Shown: positions 1-7,912, counted from the first letter of the stretch. The stretch: DNA of 14,804 nt from Saprospiraceae bacterium (GCA_020528935.1 JAJDFU010000554.1:1-14804); one strand, 5' to 3'. Translations and numbers: made by a program. Notes: generated by a model not told the origin, from the letters alone.

Positions 1-111
1 TGTAGGTCGTTGTGTGTGGGCTGGTTGTTTGTGTGTGCGGTCAGGGGTTTGCGTATGAAAATCGGGTGGTGTTGGGTGCCGCTGTGGTGGTTATGGTGGT
101 ATGTGTGGAGG
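1..111. other. G/T-rich, probably error-rich sequence at window edge
   Basis: About 83% of these bases are G or T, with roughly 9 C and 10 A in 110, unlike the C-rich coding sequence that follows. Translated in the purH frame it still loosely resembles the expected PurH segment: G-F-A-Y-E-N aligns with the usual G-x-x-S-Y-N-N, followed by A-A-V and then E-D-E-P, but many residues are wrong and a TAG lies in frame at 3-5. The simplest reading is base-calling error at a contig end. It should not be used for protein-level conclusions. Confidence 0.6.
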
Positions 112-857
112 ACGAGCCCACCTTCTCCATCCTCAATCACACCAACCCCTGCGGCGTAGCCAGCCGGTCCGGGCTATTGGAAGCCTGGCAGGCTGCCCTG
201 GCCTGCGATCCGGTTTCGGCCTTCGGGGGCATCCTCATTGCCAATCGCACCATTGACCTGGCTACCGCCCGCGAGATCAACCAGATCTTTTACGAAGTGC
301 TCATTGCGCCGGGTTTTGAGCCGGATGCCCTGGAGCATCTGCAGCAGAAAAGCAAGCGCATCCTGTTGCGCAGCCGGCATTTCGAGCTCGCACCAAAGAG
401 TTTCCGCTCGCTTTTACACGGCGTGATCGAACAGGATACCGATCGAAAGATCGAGGGCCGGCAAGACATGGAGGTCGTTACGAAAAGGGCTCCGGAAGAA
501 GCCCACTGGGCCGATCTCGTTTTTGCCAACAAATGCGTGAAGCACCTCAAATCCAATGCGATCGCGCTGGCCAAAGACCGGCAGCTGGTGGGTATGGGCT
601 GTGGGCAGACCTCCCGCGTGGACGCCCTCAAACAAGCCATCGCCAAGGCGCAGGGCTTCGGCTTTCAGCTGGAAGGAAGCATCCTGGCCTCCGATGCCTT
701 TTTCCCCTTTGCCGACAGTGTGGAGTTGGCCCACAAGGCCGGGATCAAAGCCGTAGTGCAACCCGGAGGCTCCATGCGCGACAAGGACAGCATTGCGTAT
801 TGCAACGAGCACGGGCTGGCCATGGTCCTGACCGGCATACGCCATTTCCGCCATTAG
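12..857 (+). CDS. purH: PurH, bifunctional AICAR transformylase/IMP cyclohydrolase (3' part)
   Basis: C-terminal part of the bifunctional enzyme for the last two steps of IMP synthesis in the cytoplasm: 10-formyl-THF-dependent formylation of AICAR, then ring closure. Only the transformylase part is present; the N-terminal cyclohydrolase domain lies outside the window. Recognisable blocks are N-H-T-N-P-C-G (residues 42-48 of this reading), D-P-V-S-A-F-G-G, the A-D-L-V-F-A-N-K segment, K-S-N-A-I, G-C-G-Q-T-S-R-V-D, D-A-F-F-P-F-A-D and V-V-Q-P-G-G-S-M-R-D, ending in the typical R-H-F-R-H. The 5' boundary is artificial: position 12 is only the first ATG in a G/T-rich, unreliable stretch, and authentic PurH similarity becomes clean near position 110. 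The catalytic Lys that normally precedes the His of the K-H-x-x-P-C-G block reads as Asn (AAT, 135-137). The stop is 22 bases before coaX, suggesting cotranscription. Confidence 0.95.
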   Translation: MCGLVVCVCGQGFAYENRVVLGAAVVVMVVCVEDEPTFSILNHTNPCGVASRSGLLEAWQAALACDPVSAFGGILIANRTIDLATAREINQIFYEVLIAPGFEPDALEHLQQKSKRILLRSRHFELAPKSFRSLLHGVIEQDTDRKIEGRQDMEVVTKRAPEEAHWADLVFANKCVKHLKSNAIALAKDRQLVGMGCGQTSRVDALKQAIAKAQGFGFQLEGSILASDAFFPFADSVELAHKAGIKAVVQPGGSMRDKDSIAYCNEHGLAMVLTGIRHFRH

Positions 858-879
858 CCGACCAGAAAGCACGCCCTGC

Positions 880-1632
880 ATGGCCGATCCGGCATGGAAT
901 ATGGTGGTCGATATCGGGAATACCCGGGTGAAGGCCGGGCTGTTCCGGGGAGCTCAGCTGACGGAGGTGCGGCAGTGGACGGATCTCGGGAAAGCCGACT
1001 TTTTAGCCTGGCTGACCAACCATCCTCCGGATTATATCCTCTATTCAACAGTGGCCGGGCCTTTGCCGCACGATTGGTTTGCGGGGCTGGCTCGGCCGCC
1101 ACAGGTACTCGAGCTCAAGGCGGACACCGACTTACCATTTGAAAATACGTATCGCACACCGCAAACCCTGGGTAAGGACCGCCTCGCAGCCCTTGCAGGT
1201 GCCATGGAGCTTCATCCCGGTCAGCATTTGCTCGTTGCCGATGCGGGCACTTGCATCACCTTCGACCTGCTCACTGCCCGGGGCGTGTATCTCGGCGGGA
1301 ACATCAGTCCGGGACTGGATATGCGCTACCGGGCCATGCACGAACTTACGGCGCGCCTGCCCCGCGTGTGGGGCCGCGACCTTCCCGGGAATTGGATCGG
1401 GAGCACTACGGCTGAAGCGCTGCAAAACGGCGGTCTGTGGGGCATGGTCTGGGAGCTGGAGGGCTACATCCGCCAGGGGCAGGCCGAACTGGGCCCGGTG
1501 GAAACGGTGCTCACAGGCGGCGATGCCGAGGTTTTGGCGAAGTATGTGAAAAGCGAGATATTTGTGTGCCCGCATTTGGTGCTCATTGGTCTCAACAAAA
1601 TATTACGGCATAATGTGGAAGGCTTGGATTAA
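880..1632 (+). CDS. coaX: Type III pantothenate kinase
   Basis: Cytoplasmic ATP-dependent kinase that phosphorylates pantothenate to 4'-phosphopantothenate, the first step of CoA synthesis. The 250-residue length fits the family. Visible motifs are the ASKHA phosphate-binding D-I-G-N-T at residues 11-15 followed by K18, the pantothenate/dimer-interface block G-K-D-R-L-A-A at 98-104, the second phosphate motif D-A-G-T-C-I-T-F-D at 121-129, G-G-N-I-S-P-G-L at 139-146, and the late L-T-G-G-D-A adenosine-binding block. An alternative start at the ATG at 901 (residue 8) would put the D-I-G-N-T motif nearer the N-terminus, as in many homologs; 880 is kept as the longer reading. It sits 22 bases after purH, and its last 20 bases overlap the start of the next gene, so an operon is very likely. 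Confidence 0.95.
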   Translation: MADPAWNMVVDIGNTRVKAGLFRGAQLTEVRQWTDLGKADFLAWLTNHPPDYILYSTVAGPLPHDWFAGLARPPQVLELKADTDLPFENTYRTPQTLGKDRLAALAGAMELHPGQHLLVADAGTCITFDLLTARGVYLGGNISPGLDMRYRAMHELTARLPRVWGRDLPGNWIGSTTAEALQNGGLWGMVWELEGYIRQGQAELGPVETVLTGGDAEVLAKYVKSEIFVCPHLVLIGLNKILRHNVEGLD

Positions 1633-3001
1633 GCTGACGGTAGTATGGATACTGCTGGGTAGTGCGTGTGTGGCGGGATGGGGTCAAAGCCAGGATATTC
1701 GCCCCAAGCTCAATTCGCCCTATTCCCGTCTGGGATTGGGGGATCCCGTGCCTCCCTATTATGCCGCCCAGGCCGGTATGGCCGGCCTGAGTGCAGCCGT
1801 GCGTACTCCGGCCCACCTCAACCTGGTCAACCCCGCATCGCTGGCCTACCAGCGGGTGACCTCCTTCGAAGTCGGCCTCTTCGCCCGCTTTTCGAGCCTC
1901 GAATCCAATCGCGATCGCAACAACTTCTGGAGCGGCAACCTCAATTACATCGCTCTGGGTTTTCCGCTCAAGAACCCCATTAACAAGGCCATGGAGCCTA
2001 TCCCCTCCCCCTTTCAGTGGGGCATGAGCCTGTCGCTGCAGCCGTATACCAATGTGGGCTACAACGTCCTGTCCGAAGAAGAGGTAGGTGACCTCGGCCT
2101 GACGACCACCAATTTCAAGGGGGCCGGCGGCACCTATCGGGTGATGTGGGGCAACGGCTGGAGCTATAAGAACCTGGCAGTGGGCCTCAACCTGGGGTAT
2201 ATGTTCGGCAAGCTGACCAACAGCCGGCGCATTGCCTTTGACAGTGTGGCCTTCAGCTACAGCACCGAATTTTCCGACGAGATCTCGGTGAACGGCTTCG
2301 TTTGGAATGCCGGCATCATGTACACCCACGATTTTCGGGCACCCGACCGAAACGGCATCCTGGTCCCCAGCGGAAAGCGCCTTATTTTTGGGGTGAACGG
2401 CAATACCGCCATGGGCTTTCGCACCAACAGCTCCCGGGTGTTCTGGCGCGATAACATCAACCTGCTCCAGCTGGACACGATTGTTTCTGAAGCGGGCATA
2501 CGCGAGCGAGGCCGGTTGCCGCTGGAGTTCTCCGCTGGCGTGACCTACGAGCAGGTGGACAAACTGAAGCTGGGCCTGGAGTATCAGTTCGGGCAATGGA
2601 GCAACTACTTCAACGAGGCCAAAAATGAAGGCGTGGATGCAGCAGATGACGGAAGTACTTCCACTTCCTTTGGCAATACCTGGCGCATCGCCCTGGGGGG
2701 GGAGTTCATCCCGGATATCCAGAGTTACAACAGCTATATGAAGCGCATGGCCTACCGGCTGGGCCTGTTTTACGGCACCGACCCCCGCCGGGTCAACGGC
2801 AACACCCTGCGCGGGTACGGGATGACCCTCGGTCTGGGCTTTCCCGTGGTCGTGCCGCGGGGAACGACCTCCTTCATTCATTTTGCAGTGGAGGCCGGGC
2901 AGTTTGGCACGGACGAGGCCCTTCGAGAAACGTATGTACGCATGACCCTCGGGTTTACCCTAAACGATAATTCCTGGTTTTTCAAACGCAAATTCAACTG
3001 A
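1613..3001 (+). CDS. FadL/OmpP1-like outer-membrane beta-barrel protein
   Basis: Predicted outer-membrane barrel of 462 residues. The reading frame is open from 1562, but the ATG at 1613 is chosen because it directly begins a Sec signal peptide (M-W-K-A-W-I-K, a hydrophobic core, and a likely cleavage near A-G-W-G-Q at about residue 25). The mature N-terminus has S-P-Y-S-R-L-G-L-G-D followed by L-N-L-V-N-P-A-S-L-A; the N-P-A block resembles the hatch region of FadL/OmpP1-type transporters and PorV-like proteins. The rest alternates polar and aromatic residues (for example L-G-L-E-Y-Q-F-G-Q-W), and the last strand ends in F-N, with R-K-F-N as the terminus. The substrate cannot be inferred; a hydrophobic-compound channel is the family-level guess. 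The start overlaps coaX by 20 bases and the next gene follows after 2 bases, so translation is probably coupled. Coupling of coaX with such a barrel and a TPR gene is, from memory, a recurrent Bacteroidota arrangement. Confidence 0.8.
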   Translation: MWKAWIKLTVVWILLGSACVAGWGQSQDIRPKLNSPYSRLGLGDPVPPYYAAQAGMAGLSAAVRTPAHLNLVNPASLAYQRVTSFEVGLFARFSSLESNRDRNNFWSGNLNYIALGFPLKNPINKAMEPIPSPFQWGMSLSLQPYTNVGYNVLSEEEVGDLGLTTTNFKGAGGTYRVMWGNGWSYKNLAVGLNLGYMFGKLTNSRRIAFDSVAFSYSTEFSDEISVNGFVWNAGIMYTHDFRAPDRNGILVPSGKRLIFGVNGNTAMGFRTNSSRVFWRDNINLLQLDTIVSEAGIRERGRLPLEFSAGVTYEQVDKLKLGLEYQFGQWSNYFNEAKNEGVDAADDGSTSTSFGNTWRIALGGEFIPDIQSYNSYMKRMAYRLGLFYGTDPRRVNGNTLRGYGMTLGLGFPVVVPRGTTSFIHFAVEAGQFGTDEALRETYVRMTLGFTLNDNSWFFKRKFN

Positions 3002-3003
3002 TC

Positions 3004-4410
3004 ATGATCAAGTTCACCCGTTTAGTCTGTTTTCTGGTCTTGGTAGCCTGGGGGCCTGCATCCACTTGGGCGCAGTGTGAAACCTGGGTTGGAAAGCCGA
3101 ATGAAGACGATATTACCGATGCGCATGTGACGTATCGCCAATATGTTAAAGGCAAGCAGCCCAAGGATCTGACCGAGCTGGATCCGGAGAGCTTCAACAT
3201 TGCATACAATGCCTGGGAAAAGGCCTTCAAAGCAGCTCCGGCAGCCGACGGCACCCGCCCCTTTCACTTCATCGATGGGCGTAAGCTGCTCAAGGCAAAA
3301 ATCCTGATGACCGACGACGAGGCGAAGAAAAAAGAATTGGGCCAGCGCGTCATCGCCATCTACGATCAGCAGATCCAGTGCTTTCCCAAAGAGGAAGCCT
3401 TCCTGCTGGGGCGCAAGGCCTACGACATGTTCTACAGCCCGGCTTACGGGTACTCCGTGGACACCTACAAAGCCTTTAAAAAGGCCCTCGAAAAAGGAGG
3501 GAACAACACCGAGTACATCGTGCTGGACCCCTTGGGGCAGTTGATGGCATACCTCTTTCCAAACGATAAGGTGACGCGCGAGGAAGCCCAGCAGGTCCTG
3601 GAACAGGCCATAGATATTGCCGACTACAACATCGAAAACAACGACAAATACGGCGAGTACTACGAAGCCGGCAAGGCGAATATGCAACGCCACCTGGCCG
3701 AGGTGGAGGACGACATTTTCGACTGCGACTATTTCAAGCGCAAACTCCTGCCCAAGTACGAGGAGAACAAGGAAGATTTTGAGGTCGTGAAGTACGTGCT
3801 GGTAAAACTGCGCACCTCGGGATGTGATACGTCCGAGGCCGAAGTGGTGGCCATTGCGGAGCAATACCGGAAGCTGGCCACCGAGATCAATACCGAGCTG
3901 GAGGCCAAGCGCCGGGCCGAAAACCCCGGCTACGACGCTTCTCAGCTGCAGAAGGAGCACAAATACGAAGAGGCCATTGCGCGCTACAAGGAGGCCATCC
4001 TTCAGGAGGAAGATCCCGAAAAACTGGCTCAGTTTTACTACAGTATTGCATTCATCCAGACCTGGCAGTTGGGGCAGTACTCTTCGGCCCGCGAGAATGC
4101 ACGCAAAGCGGCCGGCTACCGGGAAGGCTGGGGTAAACCCTACGTGCTCATCGGAGATATGTATGCCCGCACGGCCCGCAACTGCGGCGACGACTGGAAT
4201 CAACGCCTGGCCATCATTGCCGCCATCGAAAAGTGGCAGTACGCCCGCAGCATAGACTCCAACGTAGCCGAAGAAGCCAGCAGTAAGATCGGCCAATATG
4301 CCGGCTCCCTGCCCGAAAAACAGGACGGGTTCATGCGGGGGATCAAAGCCGGATCCAAACAGAAGGTCAATTGCTGGATAAGCGAAACGGTAACCGTTCG
4401 CTTTAAGTAA
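3004..4410 (+). CDS. Secreted/periplasmic TPR-repeat protein
   Basis: 468 residues with a clear signal peptide (M-I-K-F-T-R-L, hydrophobic stretch, cleavage near T-W-A-Q, residue 24), so it acts in the periplasm or at the cell surface. The body is strongly helical and charged. A TPR-like helix pair is visible near K-Y-E-E-A-I-A-R-Y-K-E-A-I (about residues 322-334), followed by Y-S-S-A-R-E-N-A-R-K-A-A and a third unit W-G-K-P-Y-V-L-I-G-D-M-Y-A (about 376-388). Six or so Cys residues are scattered, which suits an exported protein. It starts 2 bases after the barrel gene, implying a shared transcript and possibly partnership with that protein. The next gene encodes a clear paralog: W-E-K-A-F-K-A-A-P-A-A-D-G (71-83) and G-R-K-A-Y-D-M-F-Y (136-144) have matching blocks there. 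A scaffold for envelope protein interactions is a reasonable but unproven role. Confidence 0.8.
   Translation: MIKFTRLVCFLVLVAWGPASTWAQCETWVGKPNEDDITDAHVTYRQYVKGKQPKDLTELDPESFNIAYNAWEKAFKAAPAADGTRPFHFIDGRKLLKAKILMTDDEAKKKELGQRVIAIYDQQIQCFPKEEAFLLGRKAYDMFYSPAYGYSVDTYKAFKKALEKGGNNTEYIVLDPLGQLMAYLFPNDKVTREEAQQVLEQAIDIADYNIENNDKYGEYYEAGKANMQRHLAEVEDDIFDCDYFKRKLLPKYEENKEDFEVVKYVLVKLRTSGCDTSEAEVVAIAEQYRKLATEINTELEAKRRAENPGYDASQLQKEHKYEEAIARYKEAILQEEDPEKLAQFYYSIAFIQTWQLGQYSSARENARKAAGYREGWGKPYVLIGDMYARTARNCGDDWNQRLAIIAAIEKWQYARSIDSNVAEEASSKIGQYAGSLPEKQDGFMRGIKAGSKQKVNCWISETVTVRFK
4380..4403 (+). other. Small inverted repeat at the 3' end of the TPR gene
   Basis: AAGCGAAACGG, spacer TAA, CCGTTCGCTT: arms pair over ten bases with one bulged A. 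It lies within the last codons of the gene. The sequence AAGCGAACG recurs in the 3' arm of the larger hairpin just downstream. No T-tract follows, so it is not a classical terminator. Confidence 0.4.
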
Positions 4411-4433
4411 CCCCTAACACCAATTGTTGCTCC

Positions 4434-4470
4434 GGGCTTCGTTTGCTTTGCATCGAAGCGAACGAAGCCC
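4434..4470 (+). other. Strong intergenic hairpin between paralogous TPR genes
   Basis: Arms GGGCTTCGTTTGCTT and AAGCGAACGAAGCCC pair over 15 bases with a single G-T wobble around a 7-base loop (TGCATCG). The downstream bases (CATCCCACTC) contain no T-run, so this is not a standard intrinsic terminator; an RNA-processing or stabilising stem that sets relative expression of the two genes is an alternative. The stem also covers an upstream in-frame ATG at 4443, which argues for starting the next gene at 4497. Confidence 0.55.
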
Positions 4471-4496
4471 CATCCCACTCCGCAAATGCTGACGCT

Positions 4497-5933
4497 ATGA
4501 AATGGATTCCCCTGGGCCTGCTGTTTGCCACAGCCTTGCTCTTCTGGCAATGTACGCCAAAGGCCGGCGAAAAAACCCAATCCCAAGAAGTGGGCAGTAC
4601 ACCACCCGCTCCACAAAAGCAGGAAGAGGAAAACCTGAGCCCGTGCCCCCGGTTTGCAGATGCCCCTAATCCCGATGAGGCGCTCGAAAACTACGTGCTC
4701 TATCGCGACTTCCTCCGAGCCGGCGAATGGGAGCAGGCCTATTCCTACTGGCAGAAGGTGTACCGGGTAGCTCCGGCTGCCGACGGCAAACGAAATACCG
4801 TGCTCGCCGATGGGATCCGCTTTATGGAGTATTTTTTCTCGCAATCCGAAGGCAGGGACTCCTCCTTTGTAGATCGCATCTTTGAATTGTACGATCAGAT
4901 TGATAAATGCTATCCGGAGGGGGGGTATATCGCTGCCCGCAAGGCCTTTGACCTCTACTACAAGTACCCCGGCCGCGCGACCAGAATGGAGACGTACCAG
5001 CTCTTCAAAAAAGCCCTGGATACGGATGGCCTGAATGCACCGGACTTCGCCCTCAACCCCTTCGCCTCGCTGCTCGTGGAGCTGTACTTCGACGACAAGA
5101 TCCCCATGGCCGAGGCGCAGAAATATCAACAACAGCTGCGCGACATCCTGGCCAAAGGCCTTGCGGAATGCGAGGAAGGCGTGGACTGTGAGCGCTGGCA
5201 GATCGTAGAAGAATACGCGCCCAACCGCCTGCGGGCCTTTGAAGCCGTAAAGGGGTTCTACGGTTGTGCATATTACATGGACAACTACTACCCCGAATTC
5301 CTTGCCGATTCCACCGATTGTGACAATGTGCGCACGGTGTACAGCCGGCTCTCCTGGGGCGATTGCCCCCGGGACGATCCCCGCTTTGCCAGGCTCATAC
5401 GGGTGGGCAACGAAAACTGCGCACCGGCCGGCAGCCTCCCGGCTAAAAAAGCCTATGAATGCCTGAAGCAGGCCGATTACGATTGCGCCATTACCCAGTT
5501 TGAAGAAGCGGCAGCCGAAACGGATGATCCCGAGAAAAAGGGAAAATACCTCTTGCTGGTCGCCAAGATCTACCAGGCCCACAAGATCAATTTCCCCCGC
5601 TCGCGGGAGTATGCGCTGCAGGCCGCCGAAGTCCGGCCCGACTGGGGCGAGCCGTATATTCACATCGGCCGGCTGTACGCCTCCAGCGGCCCGCTTTGCG
5701 GGCCCGGCCGCGGCTGGGACAGCCAGGTGGTGGTTTGGCCGGCCCTCGATATGTGGAATAAGGCCAAAAGCATCGACCCCTCCGTGGCTGCAGAAGCCAA
5801 TAAGTGGATCCGGCAGTACAGCCAGTACATGCCCAAGAAAGAGGATGTCTTTCAACGGATGAAAAAGATCGGAGAGTCCTATTTCGTGGGTTGCTGGATC
5901 CAGCGCTCCACGGTGATCCGCACGGCCGACTGA
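4497..5933 (+). CDS. Lipoprotein-like TPR protein, paralog of the preceding gene
   Basis: 478 residues from the ATG at 4497. The frame is open from 4443, but that earlier ATG lies inside the intergenic hairpin, while 4497 begins directly with a signal sequence (M-K-W-I-P-L-G-L-L-F) that runs to L-L-F-W-Q-C, with Cys19 as the candidate lipidated residue. Q at -1 and W at -2 make this lipobox atypical, so lipidation is uncertain. A low-complexity linker rich in E, Q, P and K follows (about 20-48). The body matches the upstream gene: W-Q-K-V-Y-R-V-A-P-A-A-D-G (85-97), A-R-K-A-F-D-L-Y-Y (147-155), E-T-Y-Q-L-F-K-K-A-L, then a C-terminal block with W-G-E-P-Y-I-H-I-G-R-L-Y-A and a shared end with a conserved G-C-W-I. 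TPR-like helices are visible around Y-D-C-A-I-T-Q-F-E-E-A-A. The order suggests a tandem duplication followed by a change in N-terminal targeting. Function unknown; probably envelope scaffold. Confidence 0.78.
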   Translation: MKWIPLGLLFATALLFWQCTPKAGEKTQSQEVGSTPPAPQKQEEENLSPCPRFADAPNPDEALENYVLYRDFLRAGEWEQAYSYWQKVYRVAPAADGKRNTVLADGIRFMEYFFSQSEGRDSSFVDRIFELYDQIDKCYPEGGYIAARKAFDLYYKYPGRATRMETYQLFKKALDTDGLNAPDFALNPFASLLVELYFDDKIPMAEAQKYQQQLRDILAKGLAECEEGVDCERWQIVEEYAPNRLRAFEAVKGFYGCAYYMDNYYPEFLADSTDCDNVRTVYSRLSWGDCPRDDPRFARLIRVGNENCAPAGSLPAKKAYECLKQADYDCAITQFEEAAAETDDPEKKGKYLLLVAKIYQAHKINFPRSREYALQAAEVRPDWGEPYIHIGRLYASSGPLCGPGRGWDSQVVVWPALDMWNKAKSIDPSVAAEANKWIRQYSQYMPKKEDVFQRMKKIGESYFVGCWIQRSTVIRTAD

Positions 5934-5999
5934 CGGTTCAGGCCCAGGGTCCGGAATAGCGTCCCCACAAGGGCGGAATGCCGGCCTCCCGCGCGGTCG

Positions 6000-6650
6000 C
6001 TAGTCCGGTGTCTTTTCGCCGTAGCTCAGGTCGCCGGCATCGCCCAGCCCGGGCACGATATAGGACTTGGCCGTAAGCTCGTCATCCAGTGCTCCCATCC
6101 AGATGTGGGCGTCCGGGAAGTTGCGTTGCAGATAGTTGAGCCCGTCGGTGCTGGCTATGGCCGTAACGATGTGCAGGGCAGACGGTTGTCCGTGTTCCAA
6201 CAGCGACTTCACGGCCAGCGTCATGGAGGCACCGGTAGCCAGCATAGCATCCGTGACAATCAAGGTCTTGTCCTCCAGCCTGGGGCTGGAAATGTACTCC
6301 ACATGCACGTCGAAGCTCCCGTCTTTGTGGTTTTTGCGAAAGGCAGATACAAAGGCATTGGCCGAGTGGTCGAAATAATTGAGGAGCCCCTGGTGTATGG
6401 GCAGACCGGCCCGGAGGATAGTAGCCAGAATCAGTTCGTTCTGTGGCAGCTGTACTTCAGCTGTACCCAGTGGGGTTTCCACGGGCCGGATGGCATAATC
6501 CAGCGTTTTGCTCAGCTCGTACGCCAGTAGTTCTCCTACCCGCTCCAGATTTCGGCGAAAGCGCAGACGATCCCGTTGAATGTCCTGATCGCGCAGTTCG
6601 GCAATGAATGTATTGCCAATGCTTGGGGTATCGCTCAGGTTGAATACCAT
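6000..6650 (-). CDS. upp: Uracil phosphoribosyltransferase
   Basis: Cytoplasmic pyrimidine-salvage enzyme converting uracil and PRPP to UMP and pyrophosphate. 216 residues from the ATG at 6650, close to the usual ~208-215; a TTG at 6686 could add 12 residues that look non-homologous. Diagnostic blocks are I-L-R-A-G-L-P-I near residues 78-85, the PRPP-binding loop T-D-A-M-L-A-T-G-A-S-M at 133-143 (in many homologs D-P-M-L-A-T-G-G-S, so P to A and G to A here), and the uracil-binding Y-I-V-P-G-L-G-D-A-G-D at 197-207. It lies convergent to the lipoprotein gene (66-base gap in which I see no convincing terminator) and 65 bases downstream of the deacetylase-like gene on the same strand, so the two may be cotranscribed although functionally unrelated. 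Confidence 0.95.
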   Translation of the reverse strand: MVFNLSDTPSIGNTFIAELRDQDIQRDRLRFRRNLERVGELLAYELSKTLDYAIRPVETPLGTAEVQLPQNELILATILRAGLPIHQGLLNYFDHSANAFVSAFRKNHKDGSFDVHVEYISSPRLEDKTLIVTDAMLATGASMTLAVKSLLEHGQPSALHIVTAIASTDGLNYLQRNFPDAHIWMGALDDELTAKSYIVPGLGDAGDLSYGEKTPD

Positions 6651-6715
6651 AGTTCCGTTTAGCTCTTGTGCCCGGCAAGGTAACAACTTCTGAATTTTAC
6701 CGGAGATGACAAATG

Positions 6716-7912
6716 CTAACCTTTCAGCGCCAGCAATTGCTCAAACGTTTCCCGCCATCCTGCCCAGCCGTGGACCGAAGAGAACGAACTGTTGTGCCAA
6801 ATGAAGGTGAATGTGCCGCCGGCCTTTTGCGCGCTCCGCGCCAGTTCCCTGCCTTTCCGGGCGGCTTCCTGCGGGGAAAGCTCCAGGTAGCTGCGCAGGC
6901 TCACATCCATACACGCAAAGGGATGGACCATCAGTTCGGTGCCGCGCTCCCGCTCCAGGTCGTACCAGGGGAAGGAACGGGCGGTACCCGCCCGGAAGCC
7001 CACGGCATCGGCATAGCCCATGGTCCAGTCGTGGCGAAGGCCGGCGGCCAGCAGCTGCCGGTAGGTGTCCGGCAAGCGCAGGCGAAGGTAGTGTTGCCGG
7101 CTGTGGAAGACCGGACGCCCCAAGAGGGTTTCGAGCCGGTTTTTCTCGATCAACAACAGCTCGGGCTCCTCCAGCACTCCATAGGAAGGGTGAATGCCCA
7201 GCTTGTCTCCCAGGGTACCGATGAGCTGCTGAAAGGGAGGGGACTCCGGTGGAGGGCCCTTGTCATAGGCGGTCTTCCCGCCCATCAAGATGAAAAAGCG
7301 GCCGGCATGGCCGGCCAGTTGCTCGTGCAGGTAGGGAAAGGTGAAGAAGGGATCCTCGGACCGGCCTCGCCAGACCTCCCAGTGTCGCCGGGCGAGCGCC
7401 GGATGATGGAAGGTGTTCTTCAAAAAGGCTGCACCCTGGCGCCACAAGGGCTTGTAGCGGAAGGCCCAGGGATAGTCCACATCTATGGTTGGCTGAAGCC
7501 GGTATGGCGGTCGCGCCACGCGCCGGCGGGGCACCCCCGCCGTCAGCTCGTCCATCAGGCGATCGGCCCAAAGATCGACCAGCGGGCGCTCCAGGAAACC
7601 GTGGCGGTAGGCCAGGGATGCCCGGGCCGGAAAGCGGCCGTGTATATCGCGCGGGGTGGGCAGATACTCTTCCACCCGGCTAAGCTGATAGAACAGCAGG
7701 CCAAAGAGATCAAACGGTAGCCTTCGAGGCCCGTAAACCTCCGAATTCAGCGGAAAAGCGGGAAGGCCCTCCACCTCGGCCACCCGGTGCGGCCCCTGAG
7801 GCCGTACGCCCTCCTTCAGCCATCCGCTCGGCCGTATGTGCAGGCCGGCCGGTGCAGCCTCGGGCACCCTCTCCAGGTAGTAAATGCAGGCTCCCTCGGT
7901 GCTCAGGGGCAT
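6716..7912 (-). CDS. Polysaccharide deacetylase-like protein, apparently N-terminally truncated
   Basis: 398 residues as read from the ATG at 7912. It resembles a Bacteroidota family related to NodB-type carbohydrate esterases. Visible blocks are F-D-L-F-G-L-L-F-Y-Q-L-S-R-V-E-E-Y (67-83), P-T-I-D-V-D-Y-P-W (140-148; an Asp motif at the position of the metal-binding TFDDG motif), G-I-H-P-S-Y-G (239-245), S-R-Q-H-Y-L-R-L (261-268), D-W-T-M-G-Y-A-D-A-V-G-F-R-A-G-T (285-300) and W-H-N-S-S-F (372-377). A canonical H-S/T-x-x-H metal motif is not obvious, so catalysis is uncertain. No signal peptide is seen. Family members, from memory, begin some 35-40 residues earlier with a hydrophobic segment; such a segment is present in the same frame upstream but is interrupted by stops (see 7913-8023). 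The gene is therefore either a pseudogene, a shortened gene, or affected by sequencing errors. Confidence 0.7.
   Translation of the reverse strand: MPLSTEGACIYYLERVPEAAPAGLHIRPSGWLKEGVRPQGPHRVAEVEGLPAFPLNSEVYGPRRLPFDLFGLLFYQLSRVEEYLPTPRDIHGRFPARASLAYRHGFLERPLVDLWADRLMDELTAGVPRRRVARPPYRLQPTIDVDYPWAFRYKPLWRQGAAFLKNTFHHPALARRHWEVWRGRSEDPFFTFPYLHEQLAGHAGRFFILMGGKTAYDKGPPPESPPFQQLIGTLGDKLGIHPSYGVLEEPELLLIEKNRLETLLGRPVFHSRQHYLRLRLPDTYRQLLAAGLRHDWTMGYADAVGFRAGTARSFPWYDLERERGTELMVHPFACMDVSLRSYLELSPQEAARKGRELARSAQKAGGTFTFIWHNSSFSSVHGWAGWRETFEQLLALKG

Noticed and set aside
1592..2881. 429-codon minus-strand frame opposite the FadL-like barrel gene
   Set aside because: The plus-strand gene has a signal peptide, an N-P-A motif and a tight operon context; the antisense translation is repetitive in V, G, H and Q and shows no domain.
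3022..4296. 424-codon minus-strand frame opposite the first TPR gene
   Set aside because: The translation is a Val/Leu/Phe/Gly-rich mirror of a charged helical protein, which mimics membrane segments; no independent evidence supports it.
4200..5855. 551-codon open frame on the minus strand opposite the two TPR genes
   Set aside because: It is antisense to two genes with clear signal peptides and paralogous protein blocks, runs across their spacer, and its translation shows no recognisable domain. Long antisense frames are expected from G+C-rich codon usage.
5934..5999. Terminator between the lipoprotein gene and upp
   Set aside because: The 66-base gap is G+C-rich, but I found no arms that pair well and no T-run on either strand.
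6713..7720. 335-codon plus-strand frame opposite the deacetylase-like gene
   Set aside because: The minus-strand protein carries family motifs throughout; the plus frame is Gly/Gln/Pro-rich with no domain.
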